Assembly: GCA_950022295.1 (NCBI GenBank)
Contig: OX465600.1
Span: 227,809,782-227,873,781, forward strand
Direction of reading: 5' to 3'
Length of the DNA: 64,000 bases
Source of the DNA: Bromus sterilis
Taxonomy: Eukaryota; Streptophyta; Magnoliopsida; Poales; Poaceae
Position numbers and translations under genes: made by a program. The notes below the pieces were generated by a model. It made no database searches. It was not told the origin of the DNA and saw only the letters and a list, made by a program, of their open reading frames with translations. Shown here piece by piece: positions 9,215 through 21,512 of the stretch (position 1 is the first letter of the stretch; every line of letters begins with the position of its first letter).

Positions 9215-12200
9215 GATCCTTGATTAGATGCATGTTTAGGTCTAGATCATATGTGTGATATGAGGTATTGATTTTCTTGTTGCTTCCCTGTCATGTGATT
9301 TTTTCTATGCTTGATGGCAAGTTGAGGTTTTGCTACAAGGATTGAGTTTTCCATTGATCCCTCTATGCTGCTTTCAGTATGCTGGTTGCCTTGATCATGG
9401 TCTACATCAAACTCCTTGGATCTCATCTTAATCTCGCAATAGAAGATTTAACATGGAGGGGCTTGTGGATTTTATGAACTCAAATACACACGGGGGTCAC
9501 GCGTTTAACGAAGTTTGGCTTGTGGCATTAGTTGCTGCACGCACCCCGTATGTTAAACTAGCAACAAAAGAAGTATCGTGTTTTGTTTTATCTAGGGTTT
9601 CTCGTTTTCCTTGTAAACCTGCTTAACAACCACGATAAAAGTTGCAACAACCCGTGTAGATGGCGATCTAACTCGTTTTTGCAGAGTATGCATGCGATGT
9701 GGTATAGCCTTCAAGATTTGCAATGTGTTTGTATGAGATGCTATATGATGTAATATTTATTCGCGACCTGCGTGTCATGGTACGGCATGATGACTGGAGT
9801 CATATGATTGTCACTTAATTATGGCCTGCGTGCCAGAACTGTTTATTAGCTCGAGGCAAAGCAATAGATAGATGCAAGGTGATGATCCACGATGCGGAGG
9901 TGGACCCCGACGCACATGCCGGAAGCCGTGGTGATGTTCCCGGCGCCAAGGACAAAGTTGGTGGACACGGTGACTTCAACCACGACGACGTGAAGACAAT
10001 GAAGACTTCACGAAGCAAAGGGCTATACTATATCACATAATTTTATGAACTGCCTGTGATGTTTATCCCTTTGATGCACCCTTGTTTGATGCGCGGTAGT
10101 CGTGTTTTATTAGGGTGATCTCTCGCAAAACAATATCAAGTTGATAGTGTTCTCCCAACTGTAGCACCGTCTATACTATGTTTCACACCGGAGCAGGTCA
10201 TGTCACATGGGTGCACACGGTGTGACGCATAAAAGACGGGTGTGTTAAAAGAACACACATCACATTACACTTGGTTATCTTGACGGTTTGGATAAAAGTT
10301 TGCTACCGGAACACGCCCATCGAAAGATGAACAAGAATCACCTTTGGTGTGATTGGCAAGTTGGCCTACCGGTCCAGTCTAAGTCATCAGTGATGTCACA
10401 TCAATGGCGGACGATTGGGTTGGATCTTGAATCACTCCAGCATCAATTACGAGAGATATTGATCTGAGTGGGAGCGCACTAAGTAATTAAATTGATTAAT
10501 CACAAGTGCAACTTAATTATGAACAAAGTCTTAGTATTTGCATTATCGTTGTAGAATAATGGCTCGCGTTACCACCTTCCCAATTGATTTTGATTAACTG
10601 TTTTATCTGGTAAAAACTTTACGATTGGTACCGTATTGTGAGGACTATCCTCAATAGTGTCGAGAAGGAGCTTGTCCTATCGCAAATTTTTGATGCTCTC
10701 CCGCTGATGCTATGGATGATGTGACTTATGTCCATAATCCAAAATGCTAGAATTCCACGACAGCTAAGTGCATTGTCTTCACCACCATGAAACCCGAACT
10801 TCGAAAAGTTTGGGATAGTTATGTTATATTCATGGAACTGAAAAATAAGTTTTCAGTAGTAAGACAATTAATGTTGGATATAAGATATCTAGTACAATGT
10901 ATGATTGTCAGCATTAGTGAAAATGTTCATTGTGCTCTAAACAAAACTGATAAGTGTGGGATCCAGAAGAACAATGATCATATGATGATGAGGATTAAGG
11001 GAAAGGAAGTTCCATAGGGTGTTAGTAAGACTTACACGCTGGAAAGTCCATGGCCTGCGCCACCCTTGATCATGTGTGATCTTTTGTGAGTAGGAGTGAC
11101 ATTGGAAATAGAACTATGATACGTATAAAGGCAAAACGAAAGAAGACTGGAATAACCAGCTCAGAAATGAAAGTCATACGGAGTTATAGATGAATTCATT
11201 GCTGGTCAAGAGATGTAATTCTTGGGAATCATGATTAAGCAGTTAATTGTGGATTCTGTATATTGTGATTAAACTGTTGATCACCGGAATATCACATCGA
11301 TTGCATATTGTTGCAACTCGATGCAAGAAATACTATGGCCTTTATGACTAGCTAATGATGAGTTTTGACACGCTCGGGAACACGGTAAAAGGTTTACTAT
11401 ACCGTGTGTTGACTCTATGATTATCTTCATAATTCATTTTAGAGTTGAGTAAATTGTTACTACACTTTAGCCTTGTTGCAAAACATCATTTTGAATCATG
11501 TTTGTTGTAAGAGAGTTGTTCAAAGCTATGAATAACGTAAAGGCCATACTTCCATTATGAATAGGGTGTATGTTATGAATCTTGATAATAATACTAAACA
11601 TCCATAACACTGACGCTAAACGTCGCAAGACTGACAGAAATACCACATAGATGTGGCACTGCCGTTTATCACAAGTGACATAACATGCATGAAGAATTTC
11701 CATAAGTGATGGACTTTCGAGTCATATGATTATGAATCACTTGACGCTTGCGATCTTTGTCTCGAAGTAATGTGACTAAAACACCGTTAATAGGCCATAC
11801 ATGAACGGGCAACTAAACCATTGGTAATCATACATGATGATGTGTGTAGTCCAATAAGTGTAGTTGTGTGCAGTGGATTCCCTATCTTCACTCATGAGTT
11901 GAAGTAGATATGTGGATATCTGTTCAATAGAGACATACGTCTGAAATCTTTGAAATGTTCAAGGAATTTTAGAGTGAAATAGAAATTCATTGTAACAAGA
12001 AAATAAAGCTTCTGCAAATTAGATTGTAGAAAGTAATATTTTAGTTACAAGTTTAGTGAACGTCTGATGAGTTGTGAAGAACTGTCATAACTTGCGTCTC
12101 CCGGAACACCACTATGAGTAAAGTGTTCGAGAGATGTAATCAATCCATGTATGACATGGTAAGATCAAATATGACGTTTATCAATTTGCCATTATACTTA

Positions 12201-14246
12201 TTAAAGTTATGCGTTAGTGACTACAGCTTTTACACTGAAAAGAGCACCATCAAATCTGTTGAAATGACACCATATTAGATGTGGTATGGACTGTTAAAAC
12301 CATGTTGTCTTTTCTTAAAAATTGGGTATATGAGGCATATGTTTGACATACTCAAAACCCAAAATCAGATAAGTGCTACTTTGTTAAGGTTATGCCAAAA
12401 GTTTTGGTATTCCTCTATCACTACACAAAAGCAAAACTGTTTGTTGTTAAGAACAATGTATTTTGAAGAAAAACAGTTTCTTACAAAAGAGTGAGTGGGA
12501 GGACAGTGCAACTTGTCAAAGATTGTTGAATCTTCAGAGAAGTGCGCAGCTGAACCACACAGGTTAGACAAAAATCGTACAAACATTCATGATATGTAAA
12601 ACGAGATATTGTTGTTCGACAATGATAAACCTGTGATATACAAAGAAGCGTTGATGGGCCCTGACTCCGGGATTTGGCTAAATGCCAAATAATCCGAGAT
12701 AGTATCCATGGAAGTAAGTCAAGTTTTGAACTTGGTAGACCCTCGGAAAGACTAAAAGTCTGAAGAATATATATATGGATCTATAATTGATTCGGATGAA
12801 ATTGTTTTATCCATAAAGCTCAACTCATTGGAAAATTGTTTTCTAGCAAGTTCAAAGGTTGACTACGGCGAAATAGTGTCGACCGTAGAAATGCTATAGT
12901 CAGTTCGGGTTATATTAGCAATTACTACATATCTCATTTATAGGATATGGTAGAATGAACGTCAAAACAAAGTTCCTACACGGAATTATAACAAAGGACG
13001 TATATGTGATACGACCGGAATGTTTTGTCGATTCAAAGGATGCTAAAATAGATGCAAGCCTTGGATATCCAGTGATGGACTGAAGCTAGCATAATGGAGT
13101 TGGAATTTTCGTTGTGATGAAATTGCCAAAAGAGTTTGTTTTCATCAGGAATAACGAAGATGCTTGAATATTCAAGAAAGTAAGTGGGAGCTGAATAATA
13201 TTTCTAAAACCTTATGTATATGACATATTGTTGATTAGAAATGATATAAATTTCTTGACACAAATAAGGACTTTATTGAAAATAGTTTTCAGCTGAAGTA
13301 CTTGGGCTAATATAGCATTAGTATTGAGCGCAGTGATCTATGAAGATAGTAAGTGCCTGATCATGCTAAAGCCAACACTGCATATTGACATGATACTAAA
13401 GTAGTTTAGTATGAAAACGCCAGGAAGGATGTTCTTGCCGAGGTCACGGTGAAAAGTTGTTTGCGGAAATCGGTGTTCATGAACATTGATAAGCAAAACA
13501 CATGAATTGAATTTCACTCACATGTGTGTTTGGATTAATCATGTACACCATAATATGTAAAACGACCAGATATGTCCAACGCTCCAAAAGGTTGTGAGCA
13601 AGATACCAAAGTGATCAATATGTTGATCATTGGACAAGCAGTGAAAAGTTAAACTTATGATAGAAAATATATGTTTCTCAGAAAATGGAGATAATGAAGA
13701 GCTCGTTGTAACAAGTTACACCAGCTGAATTTTGATGTAAACAGTTACACCAATTCAGTCTTCATACTTACTCCGATCGATTTTCGATTTTAATTGGGAT
13801 TATGTGTTTCACACGTAAGGGTGGCACAGTATGGAGGAACTATGTCAAGTTCGATACTGTGGTGAATTCTATAACAGAGGCTAAGTATATTGTTGCTTAA
13901 AGAAGTAACAAGGAGGGTATTTTGAATCATAAATTCATTTATGAACATGGTATGGTTTCCTAGATGCTTGAAGCTCATGGAACATTGATGAATGATTTCA
14001 TGACTTATTCTAAAGGAACCAAGGTCCTGCCAAATGATTCAAACATATACAAAGCTAAACTGATAAAATTAGTGAATTTTATGATAGCGTGAAAACGCGA
14101 AGATATGCAAGATACAAACGGGCCTGAAACGTCAGATCCGAAGATGAGGTCTATACCACAAATGAAGCATTTCTTACACCGGTATGCCATAGGTGTAAAG
14201 TGCTCAAGCACTGACAATATTATTGACTCTAGTGCAAGTGGGAGAC
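9215..14246 (+). pseudogene. Decayed copia gag-pol interior of element D
   Basis: No frame longer than about 90 codons survives, but fragments of copia pol can be recognised. Around 11940-12010 an integrase-core segment is recognisable (SETFEMFKEF-like) with stops. Around 12957-13045 the reverse-transcriptase VKTxFLxG region is present. At about 13215-13250 the catalytic YVDD box reads YVYD, losing an Asp. Around 13795-13900 an RNase H C-terminal segment survives with a stop. The region 9215-10700 is leader plus unrecognisable gag, with a GC-rich stretch near 9840-9970. Frameshifts and stops are dense everywhere, so no protein function is possible. A purine-rich AGTGGGAGAC-like tract ends the interior. 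Confidence 0.75.
14235..14246 (+). other. Polypurine tract of element D
   Basis: CAAGTGGGAGAC lies directly before the 3' LTR start TGTTGG. The same tract precedes the 3' LTR of element L (52845-52856). Confidence 0.75.
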
Positions 14247-16374
14247 TGTTGGAAATATGCCCTAGAGGCAATAATAAAATGTTATTATATATATATTTCC
14301 ACGTTCATAATTAATGTTTATATTTCTGTGCTATAATTGCAATGACCCTGACTGTGAGATTCAGAAGAAAACTCATTTGCATGTGTGGAAATGTAAACAC
14401 CAAGAGTTCCTTGTTTAGCCTCTAAGACCAGCTCATGTGCTAACTGATGATTACGTTTTCTTAATCATGGACATTGTTCTTGTAACAAGGATGTCAGTAG
14501 CAATGGGAACATATTGTTAGCAGAACAATGATGTTGAACCGACCCCACTATTGAATGATATACTTAGAGATCACATCGTAACTACGTTATAATTCATATC
14601 ATGAAATGTTTTCATATACGTAATTCCTTAGACCATGAGAGTATCGAGTTGCTTCACACAGGAAGACATGCTTTGGTTCTTAGATGAATCCTCTCGTAAA
14701 TGGGAAGTAGTAAAATACGTTCTGGGTATGTCAGATGGTGTGGCTAGTGACTGTGATAGTTCAAGAATGGGATTTGCTCCTTCACGATGAAGAAGATATT
14801 CACTTCGAGCCCACTCGGTATGACGGTATCCATTATAGTCTGGCCAGACGCATTGTGATTCAGTCACGGGGATACCGGAATACGATAACGAGAAAAGGGA
14901 CAAACGAGCAAAGAGGATAACGAGTGGCTTGTGTTCAAAAGTTGTTACACATGGGTGCCAAACTTCTCTCCTCTAACTTTGTCATATATCGCGAAGCAAA
15001 GGGAATGGTACATGACTAAACATAATGGTTCACTCGAAGTTTCTTCGTGTATGTGCGGGAGTCAACATGGGTGTCCATGGCTCCGCTGTTGATTATTGGC
15101 TATTGACAAAAGGCTGTTGACCTATGTCCGGAAGATGTTCTGAGTCATGTCCGCATTATACCGAACCTATTGGGTCACACACTTAACGAGCAGTAGTCTG
15201 TTAGAATACTAGTATGGTAGAAGGTTTAGTGGAAGCAAAGCAGAATAGTTCATACGGGTACCGGAAGTAGTTCCGGAGATTTATGGAATTGTTCATAAGG
15301 GCACCAGAAGTAGTTCTAGGTATTTAAGGTTATGTCCGGATCACTCTGGAGTAGTCCCAGGTGGTTCCGGAACATATGAGAATGGTACTGGGGAAGTCCT
15401 GGATCAACCGGAATAGTTTCCGGATAATCGCTGGGCGTCCCGACAACCTTCGCGGTCATCCGGTGGCTTAAACTGTAACTCGGATGGTCTTGGAAACTAT
15501 CCGGATGGCTCCGGAACGTCCGAGAACGGTCTCGGAAGGTCCTGGAAGTGCTCCAGAAGTGTCCGGAATGTCCCGAAACGGTCCCGGTATGTCCCGGAAG
15601 GTCCTGGAAGCTTCTAGAAGGTCATGGAAGGTTCCAGAAGGTTCCAGACAGTACCACCCACTCCCCTGCGCCCCTAGCCTTGGGGGGCAAGCCACCTAGG
15701 CTGCCCTGGCCCGCCAAGGGGTGGGGGGCGCACCAAGGGGAAGGAATCCCCCTCCAGGTGGAAAGTCCAACTCTCCAATATGGCAGGTTTCCGGTGGGAA
15801 GGTTTGGGAGGTTTGGGAGTCCAAGTTGGACTCCCCACCCCCCTTATTGCGCCCCAAGGGCCTCTTGGACACCTATATAATGTGGGGGAGGGGTGGGGGG
15901 CGCAGCACAACTTGTCCCCAAGGCCTATGCGCCACCCTCCCTCCTCTAAACCCCGTTGCTCCACTTTTAGACCCCGGTTTAGACGCTGTTCTAGATCGGA
16001 ATCCGTTAGGGTTTTCTCCCTCTAGTTTTCTCGGTGGCGTTCATCTCTGGACGGCGGAGCGCTGCTGGATTGCTGCTACGGGATGTGTGGATACTAATGG
16101 AGGGGTCGTACCTTCGACCCTTCTTCGAGGAGCTTGTTCATGGGACTTGTCCGTGGGACTAGATCGCGGGACTTGTTCGTGGGATTGATCAAGGGACTGT
16201 TCGTGGGAAAACTTGCGAGATCTACTTCCACTACGTCCACGAGCTTCACCAACTCTACTTCCGCTACATAGGTTGGTGAGCCATGACCTAAAACCTTGTA
16301 TGCAATCTTCTTGGATGATCTTGGGTTCTTGATTCGTAGGCCGAAATTTTTGTTTTCTGCTACGTTTCCCAACA
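14247..16374 (+). repeat. Element D 3' LTR
   Basis: Complete copy, TGTTGG…CCCAACA, about 99% identical by eye to the 5' LTR. The GAA/TTC array is conserved at 15597-15644 and TATATAAT at 15874-15881. It ends at 16374, where sequence of C's LTR resumes. Confidence 0.9.
15597..15644 (+). promoter_or_regulatory. Heat-shock-element-like array in D 3' LTR
   Basis: Same phased GAA/TTC units as in the 5' LTR (GAA 15607, TTC 15612, GAA 15617, GAA 15627, TTC 15632, GAA 15637, TTC 15642). In this position the promoter would read outward into C's gag-pol and B. Confidence 0.55.
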
Positions 16375-17284
16375 GTGTCGTATAGCCTCGATGGAGCGTT
16401 CCCTAACAAGGTTCCCGCCACCCTGGAGATCCGTGCGTGTAGCGTAACACAAGTGCACCCCTACAGGGAAGATTAATCTATTCGGATAGCCGTGTCCACA
16501 GTAACAGGACGCTTTATGCTAAAGCTGGATCTTACCACTAGAAACTATTATTAAATTGTATGGTTCCGGGTTTTCTTCCTCGCTGGGATGTCGAGGAGGT
16601 GAACTCGGAGGCATTGTTAATTATTACAACTTACTATTATACAATGCTGCAGCAACTTCTGCTGCATTGTTACTTTATGCTTTATATAAACTGTTGACTG
16701 ATTCTTACCTCATGCTGCAAGACATCGTCGGAAGATGCTAGTCTTCGTTAGGCCTAGCTTCTTACCCTTGCTCTGGATTTCTGTCTTTCAGTCCACTATA
16801 TACAGCCTCTTCTTTCCGTTGATACAATACATAATGCTTAGTAGCGGACGTAAGACTCGCGGGTATACTAGATACTCACCTGCTTTATTTCCTTTACTGT
16901 TTTTCCTGATCGGCCGCTGCAGCCGACGTTGGAGCCCAGGAGCAGGAGTACCCCGGAGGCGCCTACTACGACGTCGAGTTCCCCGTTGACCAGGAGTAGT
17001 TCAGTGGATCCCAGGAAGAAGGCCTCGCCTTTTCGATCTGTATCTCTGATGTGATTTGTGCTAGCCTTCTTAAGGCAAAACTTGACTAACTATGTCTGTA
17101 CTCAGATATTATGGCTTGTATGACTTATGTATTCGGGTCCGCGTGACCCCCTCTATTGTAACATATTTGTTTATCCTTTCGTGTTTAGTGTTGTGCTGTG
17201 ATATTATCACCGTGGCACCCTAATCTCAGCCGTGTACCCTGCGTGTATGATTACTGTACACGGATTGATTTTGGGGGCGTCACA
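16375..17284 (+). repeat. Element C 5' LTR, second piece
   Basis: Resumes after D and ends GGGCGTCACA at 17284, next to C's primer site. Parts such as the CACCCCTACAGGG block near 16455 resemble the 3' part of B's LTR (23402-23420, 34900-34920), so the two families share an R/U5-like region. No credible ORF. Confidence 0.75.
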
Positions 17285-17287
17285 AGT

Positions 17288-17300
17288 TGGTATCAGAGCC
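17288..17300 (+). other. Primer-binding site of element C
   Basis: TGGTATCAGAGCC, complementary to initiator Met tRNA, three bases after the LTR end. B uses the same site at 24223-24235. Confidence 0.85.
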
Positions 17301-17938
17301 GACTGCCTGTAGGAAGCCACCCCACCACTATCTGGTCGAAGTTGAGTCTAGACTTTGAAAAACTATTTTGCTAACTTAATATTTGGCTTACGGGCCCACA
17401 TCGATGTCACTACGTGTGATATCTATGGTATTAGGATCCTTTTCTCCTTACCTATGCTCTGGGAATCTGCTCTCTTATCCTTGCTGGTAAGTTTTACAAA
17501 CTCTGACATTAGGATCACGTTCTCTTGATTCCACCCGGTGTTTTTGGTGTTTCCCCCATTGATTGAGTCGTGTCGTAGGAGTCGTACCCCAGGTCCCGGA
17601 CCGCGGATCCCATTCTCACTCTGGGCAGGCCGCGCGTTCTCTGGCATCAACTCCTGTGGCCAACAATTTTCTTGCGGCGTGATTGACATAGTGGAATCTA
17701 TGTCGCGTCGTGTAATCCTTACCGCGGTCTGCGCGCCGCCTAGTGAGTCCTTTTTTCCTTAATTTCTACGACGTTACGCTGCCTGATTTTTGATTGACTC
17801 TATGTGCGAATGTGTATGTCTTATATGACTACTCCTATATTTATCTGCGCCCCTTTTCGTTGTCGTTTTACTTCCGGCTTGATTCCGGTATCTCGTTAAA
17901 TTTTCATCGCTGAAATACCCCTGTTAAATTCTAGCAGG
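17301..17938 (+). other. Leader of element C between primer site and gag
   Basis: About 640 bp of untranslated leader. Its first 200 bp resemble the internal domain of B after the primer site (GTCGAGTCTAGAC-type block, then TACTCCTTACC/TCTCCTTACC and GCTCTGG). Short frames on both strands have no recognisable product. Confidence 0.6.
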
Positions 17939-20900
17939 ATGGCTGGTCGTGGTGGTCGTGGTCATGGTCGTGCTGCCAACGACCCACCTCCGCCGCCGGA
18001 TTACATGGCCGCGATGATGCAGCAGTTCGAGATGAACCGTCAGTTCATGCAGAATATCATGGCTCAGTTCCCCCAGCCGAATCAGAATGGGCACCACCAT
18101 CAGCATGCCACCGTGACTCTACACGACTTCACCCGCCTCAACCCCACTATGTTCCGCAACACTGTTCAGCCGTTGGATGCTGATGACTGGCTTCGCGACA
18201 TCACTCACGAGCTGGAGTCTGCTAATGTCGATCCAGCCGACTATGTGAACTTTGCGTCTTACCATCTGAAAGGCGCCGCTGCTCAGTGGTGGAGCACCCA
18301 CAAGCATTCTCTGCCAGTTGAAGAAGTCATCACTAGGGATGAATTTCAGTCTGCCTTCCGCGCCCGCTACATTCCTCAGGGGATCATGGATCGTAAGGCG
18401 GAAGAATTTCGTAACCTCACTCAAGGCGACATGACTGTTGAAGCCTATCAGCGCGAGTTCCTCAACCTCTCTCGCTATGCGGAAGGAGAGATCACCACTG
18501 ATGCTCGCAGGCAGCAGAAGTTCCGTCGTGGCCTCAACCCAGAACCCAGGCTCACTCTTGCCGTTCATGATTTCGCCAACTTCTCCACCATGGTGAACAA
18601 GGCTATCACCGTCGAGACTGCCTAGATGGAGCACAAGAACTCTCTGAAGCGTTATCGTGACGTTGGCTCATCTTCGGGCGCAACGCAGAAGCGTCGTATC
18701 TGGCTCCCTACCAGTGTGACCCATTCAGCTGTCCCTGCTCCAAGGCCGTCTTATGCTGCACCCCGTCTGCCTCCGCCACCGCAGTTGCCAAGAGCTCTGC
18801 CTACACCACCCAATGCTACACCCCTCCGTCCTCAGGATGGATTATGCTTCACGTGCCGCCAACCTGGGCATTTTTCCAGAGAGTGCCCCCAGAAACAGAA
18901 GCAACTGGTAGTTCACCCCGCTGGCCGCGGAAATGGTCGTGGCAACAACAGGACCCCCAACTATAGTACTGGGTATGCTGCCTATGCTCGTGGACATGCT
19001 AACAACGTCAATGTTGAAGAAGCTCAGCAACAACCCGCTACCATGATGGGTACCCTTCTCGTTAATTCCGTACCTGCTACTGTTTTATTTGATACAGGAG
19101 CATCGCATTCATTCATGTCGGAAGTATTTGCATTTTCACATAACTTCAAGTACGAAACGATGAAACCCCCGATGGTTGTTCGCACCCCGATTGGTCAATG
19201 CCGAACCACCATGCTAGTGCCAAACACCACCATTGAAATCGAAGGAGTTGAATTCTTTGCTTCGCCCATCCTCCTGAAGTCTTCCACCATAGACCTCATT
19301 CTGGGAATGGATTGGTTGAAATTTCACGATGCCGCACTCTATTGTGGCACCAAGTCTGTCCAACTTTTTCACCCCTCCGGCGAGATTGTTAACCACACCC
19401 CCCGAGTTACCCGTAATGCAGAAACACAGATCTTTATGATGAATGCTTTGAATATCTCACCTCTGGAAGGAATTGAGAACGTTCCGGTCGTTCGCGACTT
19501 TCCCGACGTCTTCCCCAAAGAACTGCCGGGAATACCCCCGATCAGAGAAGTTGAATTCATCATCGACTTGAAGCGAGCCACTGTTCCTATTGCCAAGCGT
19601 CCTTACAAGATGCCGTCACATGAACTCCTTGAACTTAAGGAGGAAATCGACAAGGCACTTCAGAAAGGATTCATTCGCCCCAGTTCCTCAGCTTGGGGAC
19701 CACCTTCGCTCTTTGTCAAGAAGAGCGATGGGACAAACCGATTGGTCCAAGATTATCGGCCCATTAACCAAGCCACCATCCAGAACAAATACCCCCTTCC
19801 CCGGATCAACGACCTGTATGATCAACTTGCCGGATCCAAGGTGTTTTCTAAACTCGACTTGAGGTTGGGTTATCACCAAATATGAGTCCGTGATGAGGAC
19901 ATTCCGAAGACTGCCTTCATTACTCGCTATGGTTCATACGAGTACACCGTCATGTCCTTTGGCTTAACCAATGCTCCAGCCACCTTCTCCAGATTGATGA
20001 ATTATATTTTCATGGAGTACCTCGACCAGTTCGTCGTGGTTTATCTGGATGATACATTGATATATTCCAAGAATGAAGAAGAACATGCTGAACATCTTCG
20101 TCTTATACTGGAGAAGCTTCGAGAACACAAACTCTACGCTAAGTATTCTAAGTGTGAGTTCTGGCTTCCCGAAGTAACCTACCTTGGGCATGTGATTTCC
20201 AAGGATGGCATTGCCGTCACCCCCGAACGTATCCAGGCTATTCTTGATTGGACTTCTCCCAAGACCGTCAAGCAAGTCCGCAGTTTCCTCGGGCTCGCGA
20301 GCTATTGCCGCCGTTTCGTCGAGAATTTCTCCAAGATTGCCAGGCCGCTGACTAATCTGCTTCACAAAGGCGTCAAGTTTGAGTGGACAGATAAATGTCA
20401 AGAAAGTTTTCAAGCACTCAAGGACAAGCTAACTTCTCCCTCGGTGCTCGCTCCCCCTGATACTCAGAAGGACTTCGTGATATATTGCGACGCGTCTCGT
20501 CAAGGATTGGGCTGTGTCCTATTGCAAGAGCGCAAAGTGATTGCTTATGGCTCTCGTCAGTTGCGTGCTCACGAAGACAAATATCCAACACATGACCTCG
20601 AATTGGCAGCAGTAATTTATGCATTGAAGCTGTGGCGACATTACCTCGTCGGTAATCGTTGCGAGGTCTACACCGATCACCAAAGTCTGAAGTACCTGTT
20701 TACTCAGCCAGACCTGAATCTTCGTCAACAACGATGGCTCGAGACAATAGCCGACTTCAACATGGATATTTCGTATACCCCTGGCAAGGCTAATGTGATG
20801 GCCGATGCCTTGAGCCGCAAAGCTTACTGTTCTGAACTTGAGGTTCAGGTGCAGCAACCACTTCTGTATGAAGAGTTTTGCAAATTGAATCTCGAGATTG

Positions 20901-21512
20901 TTCCTCAAGGTTACGTCAATAACCTGGTTCTCGAGTCAAAGCTCGACGCCCTCATCAAGAGTAGAAAATCTCTAGCCCCTGACATTGTGAAGATCAAGCA
21001 GGACATCGCAGAAGGAAAGCCCTCCTCTTTTACCATTGATGCCAATGATGGTGATACTGTGTACTTCAAGGGCCGCTTAGTAGTTCCTGTGAGCCCGGTC
21101 CTCATTAACTGTGGTCCGGATATCATGGAAGAAGCCCATAATTCTCCCTTGTCAATCCACCCTGGCAGTACCAAGATGTATAAAGACCTTCGTCAACGGT
21201 ACTGGTGGCCTTACATGAAGCAAGACATCGCCCACTATGTTTCTCAGTGTGACGTTTGCAGTCGCGACAAGGCCGGACATCAGAAACCTGCTGGTTGGCT
21301 GCGACCACCCCCTCCTCCTGATTAGAAGTGGGAAAAAGTCGATATGGACTCCGTCACCGGTTTTCCTAAGTCACAGAAGACGCTCACTGCTAGTCAGTTA
21401 GCACACTTGTATATCTCCCGAATTGTGTCACTCCACGGTATTCCGATGGAGACCAGTTCAGACCGTGGAACATTTTCACCTCACGATACTGGAATAGTTT
21501 CATGGAAGCCGA
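17939..21512 (+). pseudogene. Ty3/gypsy gag-pol of element C (Tekay/Del-like), disrupted and 3'-truncated
   Basis: One frame starts at ATG 17939 with a glycine/arginine-rich N-terminus, then a retrotransposon gag domain (WLRDITHELE, AAAQWW). It is broken by TAG 18623-18625, TGA 19883-19885 and TAG 21323-21325. Visible in order: CCHC zinc knuckle CFTCRQPGHFSREC (18845-18886); protease FDTGASHSF (Asp at about 19091); reverse transcriptase with YLDD at 20042-20053; RNase H (YCDAS; YTDHQSLKYLF); integrase zinc finger ending CDVCSRDK; then a damaged integrase core with an internal deletion of roughly 20-25 codons, a frameshift near 21470 and loss of everything past about 21512, including the catalytic Glu. 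Any chromodomain is gone. Lineage is inferred from motif style; function is dead. Confidence 0.85.

Larger units (their letters stand above)
7080..16374 (+). mobile_element. Element D: BARE1/Angela-type copia retrotransposon with decayed pol
   Basis: D has two LTRs of about 2.1 kb (7080-9201 and 14247-16374), an exact TGGTATCAGAGC primer site (initiator Met tRNA type) and a purine-rich GTGGGAGAC tract before the 3' LTR. The LTR sequence, opening TGTTGGAAATATGCCC, is typical of the BARE1/Angela group of Triticeae copia elements. The LTRs differ by only about 17-20 positions by eye, yet the 5-kb interior has no usable frame. The first six bases (TGTTGG) of the 5' LTR are missing or replaced, and no target duplication is visible. 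Inserted in C's LTR. Confidence 0.85.

Noticed and set aside
9815..10018. GC-rich patch in D leader as captured host exon
   Set aside because: Short, no sustained frame, and it sits where BARE1-type elements have their leader/gag start; no evidence of foreign origin.
18119..18634. 171-codon minus-strand ORF
   Set aside because: Complement of the C gag coding frame; codon-structure shadow.
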